DNA from: Saturnia japonica
Taxonomy: Eukaryota; Arthropoda; Insecta; Lepidoptera; Saturniidae
DNA: 64,000 nucleotides
Direction: 5' to 3'
Assembly (NCBI GenBank): GCA_033032175.1
Contig: CM065321.1
Coordinates: forward strand, 16,762,501-16,826,500
The notes beneath the pieces were generated by a model, which was not told the DNA's origin, made no database searches, and saw only the letters and a list, made by a program, of their open reading frames with translations. This document shows positions 57,617-64,000 of the stretch, one piece after another. How positions within the stretch are numbered: the first letter of the stretch is position 1; each line of letters starts with the position of its first letter. Both the position numbers and the translations under genes were made by a program.

Positions 57617-59056
57617 CTTTTTATCATTATCCCCTACAATACTGCATACTCTTGCAACCCTATCAATAGGGAATCCCATACCATGTATCTTTTTGCATAT
57701 TTTCCGAGACAATGGAGGCAATTTATAATAATCTGGAAGTTGCTCAATTTTTCTTCTTCTCCTCTGAACCTTCTTTTCTCTGCTCGATGATGGTCGTGAA
57801 ATAACTACTGGAGCAGGACTAACATTGTGTGACCGTTCACTCATTTTTAATTTTTCCAATTCTTCATTTAATTCTTGTACAATATCAGGAACACTTCTTG
57901 ACCTTGACTTAGCATTATTTTGTGATGATACAGATTGCTTTTCCACCACATGATGCATGTATGTGGTGTCTTGAGGATGATATTGCACTGGTTGCTGATA
58001 TTGGTAATAATACGGCTGCTCTACATATTGTGATCCATTTGAAACTTGACTAGCCTCTGCTGAAGTTGATGATAAATGGTTGCTATAATAACTTTGTTCT
58101 ACATTGTAAGGATTATTTGGAACATAATATTGATAGTTTTGCGCATAAACATTATCTTGAACGTAATATCCGTCCGGATAATTTTGAGGAGAGCCCATTA
58201 CACTCGGCCCTTGTACAGGCTGTTCTAAATATGTATGCTGTACATAAGGCATCTCCATCTGGGCTTGTGATGCACAGTTAGGTATGACATAGGCCTGATC
58301 TTGTACATAAGGTTGTGGATGACAACTTGTTGCAGATTCTCTCTGACTTTGTAATACCTGAGCAAGTAACTCCATATCGTTTATAGTCTTCAATTCCACA
58401 TTGTCAAAGGGACTCGATGTATCATTTTCGAAATCTTGAAATGTGAGCTTATCAACATTTTGATTGTAATGTATCTTATTTACTTTCACATTCATTTTTA
58501 AAATTTCTAATGGGTTTGGGTCGTCCAGCAAACTTCCTTCATAGTTTGACTTAACTTGTATTGGTTGAAGGATATTTAACTGAGGGTCATTTGTTGTACA
58601 AGATGGTATGTTCACATCAGCTGTGACAGTTTCTTGGGTACTTTCAGGAGTAATGTCTACATTTGTATCACAATTTTTATCAATTTTCTCATCAGGTGAC
58701 AAAGCACTTATCTCATCTGTACTAGGGTATGATACTTCTGACACACTGAGTTGTTTTAATCTTTCCTCCTCCTCAGCTGCTGCGATAGCATCTAATTTCT
58801 TTTCTTTAGCTTCTTCAAGTAACTGTAAACGGTGTCGCCTCTCGCTTTTCTTTGTCTCCTTAATACTGCGAAGCTCCTTAAGTTTCTCGAGCACGTTTCC
58901 TTCGAATTCAGAGGAATATCTAACATTCTCTACGACACTTTGTGCTCTTGTTGGACACTCAATGACACTGTAAGGTAATTCGATTTTCAGTGGTCTTTTG
59001 TATTTTTCCGATATTTTAACTGGCACTCCATCCATAAAATCTCCGAAATGTGACAT
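57617..59056 (-). CDS. UBAP1: UBAP1-like ESCRT-I subunit, first coding exon
   Basis: 480 codons from the ATG at 59054-59056. The N-terminus (residues 6-50: GDFMDGVPVKISEKYKRP, then VENVRY) is the UMA-type motif by which UBAP1 joins the ESCRT-I core on endosomes. Residues 52-105 form a charged coiled coil. The middle is acidic and disordered. Residues 248-370 are rich in Tyr, Gln and Pro. Residues 385-440 are Arg/Ser-rich with a basic run RRRRK. From residue 446 (PPLSRKICKKIHGMGFPIDR) the C-terminal UBA-type ubiquitin-binding region begins, and the exon breaks inside it after NDKK at GTAATC (57611-57616), phase 0. The rest of the domain is the exon at 46276-46401. Expected role: ubiquitin-dependent sorting of membrane proteins into multivesicular bodies. 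The 12 codons read beyond the donor are intron. Confidence 0.92.
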
Positions 59057-59956
59057 ATCAGAGTGCTTCTATATGATAATATCTATCAAACAATGAAGTG
59101 ACAAAAATTGTATGTGTAATTGTAAGTTTTAAGGTTACATAGCCCTCGTCCAACGTCATCACTCATGAAATAATTTTTTTATTTATTTCAATAAGTTAAG
59201 AAGGATTACAACTGTGGTAATTTTCATTGTAATTTATTTTTGGTTTAGTATGTAATATTTTTTTCTGTGAATTCTTATTTTCACTGTTTTTTTAATCTTT
59301 ACGTCAAAGTTCAAAACAGGAAACATGTAAAATACCCAGTTTATAGTAAAACTGTAAAGAGTTGCATGCACTGATTGTTATTTAAAGGATGCTATAATAT
59401 AGTATACACAAGAGAAAAAGAAACAAAAATTAAATTACAAGTAAAGGTAAACCATATCTCTGGAATAGAAATTACAATACAACGATAATTTATTATGTCA
59501 ATGTCATTCTCTTCAAGACTCACGAGTACGTAGATGGAACAACTAAAAGAGTTTGAGATATTACTTATTCTTTCACTACGAACTGAAAGAGCAACATACA
59601 AAAAATATTAAAAGCAATAGATAAAATACTATGGATTTTTCTGTAATAGAATGCTGTGAACACTTCTTTCATTTTATATTTTATTTTTACAAACTGCAGC
59701 CGCTCTCAAAATAGTCGAAGTTGAGAGTGTGTTGTCATGGATATTTATATGGGGGAATTTTTAGTCGTGGAATAAAGTAAAATAACATTTTATTGTACAT
59801 CGCACATTGAACAGTGTTATGTGCATGGAAACAATGGTAAATTTTTGGGAAACTGATTAAAATAACACTATCGCTATCTCACGCCGCGCCGCGCCTTGCC
59901 CAGTAAAAAAATCTGTCTGTGTAGTTACTTCTCTGTCTACGTTAAAAGTACCTTTC
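59057..59956. other. UBAP1 upstream region
   Basis: Presumed promoter and 5' UTR of UBAP1 (minus strand) grading into AT-rich intergenic DNA. No TATA box is in a convincing place. The 69-codon minus frame at 59392-59601 has no motif. Confidence 0.35.
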
Positions 59957-60250
59957 TTGTTTTGGCGCCGCAAAAAGCATTTGCCAGTGTTTATGTTTTT
60001 AAGCCTTTGTAAATTGTTTGTAAAATTTTCCACTAAACCACAAACTGAGGTCTTCTGCCAAAATTGTGGCTTCCTTGTCAGAACTATCTAGGGAGTTTTT
60101 GTGAAATCTCAAAATGCATGTTTTACATTTTATATTTATAATCCACTTTATTTAAGCACAACATCCAAATTATATCATGCAAAATGCCACCAATATTACA
60201 AAATACAGTGTAAAAACCTAAGTTAATGAATTAAAAATTAAAACTCCCTT
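59957..60250 (-). repeat. Dispersed repeat with (AAG)n tail, copy 4
   Basis: Reverse orientation: 'tcttgttttggcgccgcaaa', 'gtcagaactatctagggagt', 'aaatgccaccaatattac'. It matches 45868-46197 and 7035-7362. Confidence 0.6.
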
Positions 60251-60859
60251 TTTTTATATTTTTGTAATTAAATTATAGCTTAAATAATGGTTGTCGCTCG
60301 CGCTACAACCAGATACAGTCGCCTCAGCGCGTGCGGCGGCGGCGCGGCTCGGTTTACCAAATCGGCTATCAAAATCACGCCGAATTCTGCGTACTTAAGT
60401 CTGTGCATTCCGACAACACTGTCACGATGTTATGCAGCGTATGTGATTAAAAGATAATACCACTAAGCGTAGTGAAACCATGTAAAAACAATACTACAAT
60501 AATTAATATTAAAGATGCTGGGATCACAATGACATACTATCAGTAAGTATTATATTATGTTATAGTTTTAAGGTAAAATAAAATGAACCAAAACATATTA
60601 GTCATATTACGTCGTAACATAAACGTCGGCATTCCGGGCATTCAGTGTTACCGCTTAAACGACAACAAGTTTTCCCATGGTTAAGATTTTATTAAAACAC
60701 AGTAATACTAATTATATTTTTTATATGAATTGACGATTATATTTTAACTAACTTCAGAATAAAAGGACGATATTTCAGAAATAAAGGAGAATCTATAATC
60801 AATGCGTACCTTTGTAATTTCGCTCAAATTACTTATTACTATTATTTTAATGAAATTGT
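60251..60859. other. Intergenic stretch with a short CpG-rich block
   Basis: 60290-60400 is GC- and CpG-rich ('gcgtgcggcggcggcgcgg') in an AT-rich setting. It could be a promoter or a repeat, but no coding exon is attached. Confidence 0.3.
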
Positions 60860-61444
60860 ATAAGTTTTATACGTCATTTAATAATTGATAGGCTATAAGG
60901 ATTGTCAAAAATATTTTTAAAAGCAAGTCCGATGAAGTTATCAACCTATTTTGACAAAATTTCTTAAACGGGATGCCTAGTGATTTCATAATTGATAGGC
61001 TACAGAAATTGTTGACAGTAAATTCATATGTAAAAAAAAATTGGTTGCCTGTAAAGTCGGTATACGGGCGAAAGTTTTACGTGACAACGACTTTATGTCT
61101 GTCTCTCTCGCTCTTAGGCGGGCTAACCATGCCCGAGTGGAAGGGACGCGTGCCTCTCACTCGCTCTCATTGTGAGCGCATAACGTGAGCGGAGCGTAAC
61201 GCAGTTTTTTGAAGTGTCACCCGGCAAACCAATTTATAAGACGTTGTCACGTCAAAATTTAATTGATAATTCTCAACCACTTTTGAATTTGACACGGAAA
61301 ATTGTGTACGGGAAGTACATGCCATTGCTAAATTGATACCTAGTTTATTTGAATTGTAATAATATGAGTAAAAATAAAACTATGGGATAAAAATAATTAC
61401 TGCGTAAGAACAAACGCCTGCGTTGTCGCGGGCACACCGCTAGT
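60860..61444 (+). repeat. Helitron-like element family C, copy 3
   Basis: Ends 'gttgtcgcgggcacaccgctag' at 61444 before T. Inner words shared with 44160-44655 are 'gggaagtacatgccattgc', 'atgagtaaaaataaaact' and 'aacaaacgcctgcg'. 61090-61200 holds 'tctgtctctctcgctctta' and 'gagcgcataacgtgagcgg', common in lepidopteran non-autonomous elements. Confidence 0.5.
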
Positions 61445-62155
61445 TAAATATATTATTCAATTAAATATTTTATCATCAGTTGAAACAATAACAAAAATAT
61501 TTTATAGGTATATTCATCGGCATATTTTATGGCAAAAAATATTAAAAATACATGTTCGATTACATAATAATTATATGTAAGCTATTCATCGTCACAACGG
61601 TCTCACAGTAATAGTTAAATGAGTTGAAGTCGAGAGTGGAACGTTGAACTTTATTATAGTATCGTTGAGGGTCCAAGAATTTATGAAATCGAGAAAATTG
61701 TGTTTAATTATTTTTTTCAACTTAACAAATATCGTACGTATTCGTTATCTAAAACGGTTTTGTTTTGTACTCCGAAAGTATTAGATAAGTCGCTAAATAA
61801 TTTTTGCCTTTAAAACTTTTTCTGTGAACTTTTTTGTCACTAAGGATTAAACAAAAGTCGCTACATTGGCAACTCTTGGTAACGTGGGTAAATGACGACT
61901 GTTGTATATAAATTAATATAAAGTAATACATAGTAATTATTTTTCAATTTTTTAATATAAATATTTTATAGAAAATCTATAATAAATTATAGATTACCAT
62001 CAACGAAGAATAAATGATACTGGCATGTATATGGAACAGAGGAGGAATTTGAAGTTGAAAAATAAGATCACGTGTGACATTACTGATAGGATAATTAGTA
62101 TTTGTGAGTGTCAGGATCTGTGCGTCAGATGTCGCCTCGCCAGTTGGTTCCTCAA
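61445..62155. other. AT-rich intergenic stretch, nothing recognised
   Basis: No exon or repeat family identified. Confidence 0.3.
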
Positions 62156-62508
62156 AAGTCATGGCGGATTTTTTTCACTAATTTTTTTTGTTGTTCCGTG
62201 ATTCGGAGGTAGATTCAATAATATTGGCGTTGATAGAACTTCCTTTTCCTTCCCTTCACAAAGTGGAAGGCGAACGAGGAGTAAAACGTAGTCCAAAGAC
62301 CAGCGGCGATCGGACTGAAGACGTTCCACGGCAAACGTCTTAGTAGACGTGAAGATAAATAAAAACGCTGGTGGTTCAATCGCATAGTGAAAAAACCGCA
62401 AATAATTCGTTACGCCAACTATGTCGCAGTAAGCGCTCGATTATTTCGAACATCTTCGTATTGAACGAACATAGACAGGTCGGTATTTGTCAAATAATTA
62501 AATTCATT
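62156..62508 (+). promoter_or_regulatory. Putative 5' UTR/promoter of the gene at 62509
   Basis: The base composition becomes more balanced and CpG steps increase. An in-frame stop at 62356-62358 closes the reading frame upstream. Two potential RNA hairpins are visible: AAGACGTT (62318-62325) with AACGTCTT (62334-62341), and AGTCC with GGACT just before. Transcription start unknown. Confidence 0.35.
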
Positions 62509-62839
62509 ATGCCGGTGTATATCCGTTGGCTAATGAATACTATGCCGATAGATACCGCGGCGGCAATGAACGAGGGTCCTCCAATAATGTACCATGGTAA
62601 CGGAGGATTCGGTGGCCAGGGGATGTACATGATGGGTCCCATGGAAAGGCAGGCACGTCACTATCAGACAATCGCGAGGACCGACGCCCGCGGTGGCGGC
62701 TCTCCTGGCGCCTACGGTATGCAGCGTCGGTGGCAGCCCCGTCGTGACCGAAAAAAAGAAAATACCGCATTTGGATATGAATCTGATGACTCCAGTTTAT
62801 CTAGTAATGCTTCTGGATCAAATAAGTCTGTTGAAAAAG
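62509..62839 (+). CDS. Unrecognised Gly/Met/Arg/Ser-rich protein, first coding exon
   Basis: 110 codons plus one base, ending at a strong donor (G|GTAAGT, 62840-62845), phase 1; the rest lies beyond 64000 or in unseen exons. The first in-frame ATG after the upstream stop is 62509. Later in-frame ATGs at 62533, 62542 and 62566 are alternatives, and 62566 (GGCAATGA) has the best context. The peptide runs from a Gly/Met-rich segment (HGNGGFGGQGMYMMGPM) through 'QARHYQTIARTDARGGG' and a basic 'QRRWQPRRDRKK' to the acidic Ser-rich 'AFGYESDDSSLSSNASGSNK'. No folded domain or signal peptide; it looks like a disordered N-terminus, possibly of an RNA-associated protein, but that is only an impression from composition. 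The earlier open codons back to 62371 begin at GTG and are probably 5' UTR. Confidence 0.65.
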
Positions 62840-62845
62840 GTAAGT

Positions 62846-64000
62846 TTAATTATATTACTTGATATTTAACTATATAATCATGATGGTAGGATAATTAAAT
62901 CAAGTGCTTGCTTGGCTAGCTAGCTACCATCTCCAACAGTGTGTTCTGGCATCTTAATTTTTATTACAAGTTATGATGTACTAAAGTAATGTTACAAATT
63001 ATTAACAATAATTATTATTATTACATTTCTTTTTAACAACAACAACAACAACAAGTACCAAGACATTTGAAATTATAAGTGTTTATGATATACAAAAACA
63101 AATATTTTAATCAGACATTAAAATAACTAAAAAATTTAAAATATATCCTTCATTTTAAGGAGTACTAACCCACCTATGTAGAGTCAACACGTTTTCCTCT
63201 TCTTTCCATTTTCAGCTGTTAATCTATCTCAGTTTTTATACCTAATATATGCATATAATTTCTCACACAATTAGTCCATAACACCTTAGGTCTTCCTTTA
63301 TATAAAATAAATGATGGAGGTTTGCCATTGTGCCCGCATAATGCAAAAACGACTAGACAGATTTTAATTTTTTTTTGTTTGTTTCTTAGATCTTTGGCCC
63401 TTATAAAAAATATTATACTTTTAAGATACTATGATTTTTTATAAGAATTATGTATTCTTCTGTCTTCTGAAGTTGCAGGCACAGCTAGTTCTAAATATAT
63501 TCTATAATATATAGCTCTACCTATATGTTGAATTTTATGTTATAATTTATATAAAGTGGCTAATTTACTAAATGTAATTCACTAAATTTATATTAAAATT
63601 TTAATTGTTTTTTAAATGTTAACATTTTAAGGACCAGGTGGAAGTAACTTTCAGATTTTGCATGATTTTTAAATATTATTTAGAAGTATCATTAAAATTT
63701 ATTTAAAAAAGAAACTCATGTTTTCACAAATTAAATATTTGAATAATATTGTTCAATACAATGTGAAATCTAATTATGGATGGTATGGGATAATTATATT
63801 TTATTAATAATGATAGTCCATTGTAGTTTCTTGTGAAACTAAGAACTTTATTATATTATTTATCTCTTTTCAGCTTACAATATATTCTGATGTGCAGATT
63901 TAAATAACTATTGTGTACAATTCAAGTTTTGAGTTTTTTTGTTAATGTTAAATAAAATCAGCTATCCATGAAATTGCAGAATCAAAATCATTATTCAATT
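62846..64000 (+). other. Intron 1 of the gene at 62509 (5' part)
   Basis: AT-rich, with an (AAC)n run at 63035-63053, a 'ttggctagctagctaccatc' SINE/LINE word near 62915, and a Helitron-like 3' end 'ttgcaggcacagctag' before T at about 63490. No second exon was recognised before the window ends. Confidence 0.45.

Noticed and set aside
58066..58973. Plus-strand frames of 71 and 121 codons inside UBAP1 exon 1
   Set aside because: Antisense shadows of a well-supported coding exon.
1..64000. CRISPR array, operon, riboswitch or bacterial system
   Set aside because: No regularly spaced repeats, no clustered co-directional genes, and clear eukaryotic introns and transposons.

Overview
This is an AT-rich animal nuclear window, most likely from a moth or butterfly (Lepidoptera). 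Genes are split by introns with GT/AG sites, exons are few and far apart, and most of the DNA is transposon debris. The debris types point to Lepidoptera: mori-type mariner relics, tRNA-derived SINEs whose polymerase III boxes can be read, Helitron-like fragments ending CTAG before a T, and LINE 3' ends with the usual lepidopteran tails. There is no bacterial signal. Most short open frames here are chance or transposon frames, and several start at GTG or TTG.

Three host genes are supported. (1) 25777-26541, minus strand: first coding exon of chondroitin sulfate synthase (CHSY1-like, 255 codons). It ends at a GTGAGT donor and has a CpG-rich upstream region; no further exon was found in the 25 kb to its left. 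(2) 46276-59056, minus strand: a UBAP1-like ESCRT-I subunit. A 480-codon first exon (57617-59056) has the UMA motif and the start of the C-terminal UBA-type region. A 41-codon last exon (46276-46401), too short for an ordinary ORF list, completes that region. The two are phase-compatible and lie 11.2 kb apart. (3) 62509-62839, plus strand: first coding exon of an unrecognised Gly/Met/Arg/Ser-rich protein with a GTAAGT donor, running off the window's right side.

Layout: 1-25.7 kb is repeats (SINEs, LINE ends, Helitron-like fragments, two dead mariners) with a recent 2.54-kb tandem duplication at 19206-24280. 25.7-27.3 kb is the CHSY1 start and its CpG-rich promoter. 27.3-46 kb is repeats, including a miniature LTR element (39061-39544) and a foldback MITE (35507-35747). 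46.3-59.1 kb is UBAP1. Its intron holds a nested transposon cluster: a young LTR retrotransposon deletion derivative (50460-53232), a decayed DDE transposase (54315-55373), a GDFN endonuclease fragment, a 345-bp palindrome, and a pair of 34-bp inverted repeats 8.6 kb apart, each flanked by TA. 59-64 kb is the interval between UBAP1 and the divergent gene (3).

No new biological system was identified. The genes are ordinary eukaryotic genes (glycosaminoglycan synthesis in the Golgi; ubiquitin-dependent endosomal sorting) with no evident joint function. The noteworthy signals are structural: recent mobility, nesting, duplication and inversion of transposable elements. All repeat borders were read by eye and are approximate unless a target-site duplication is given.
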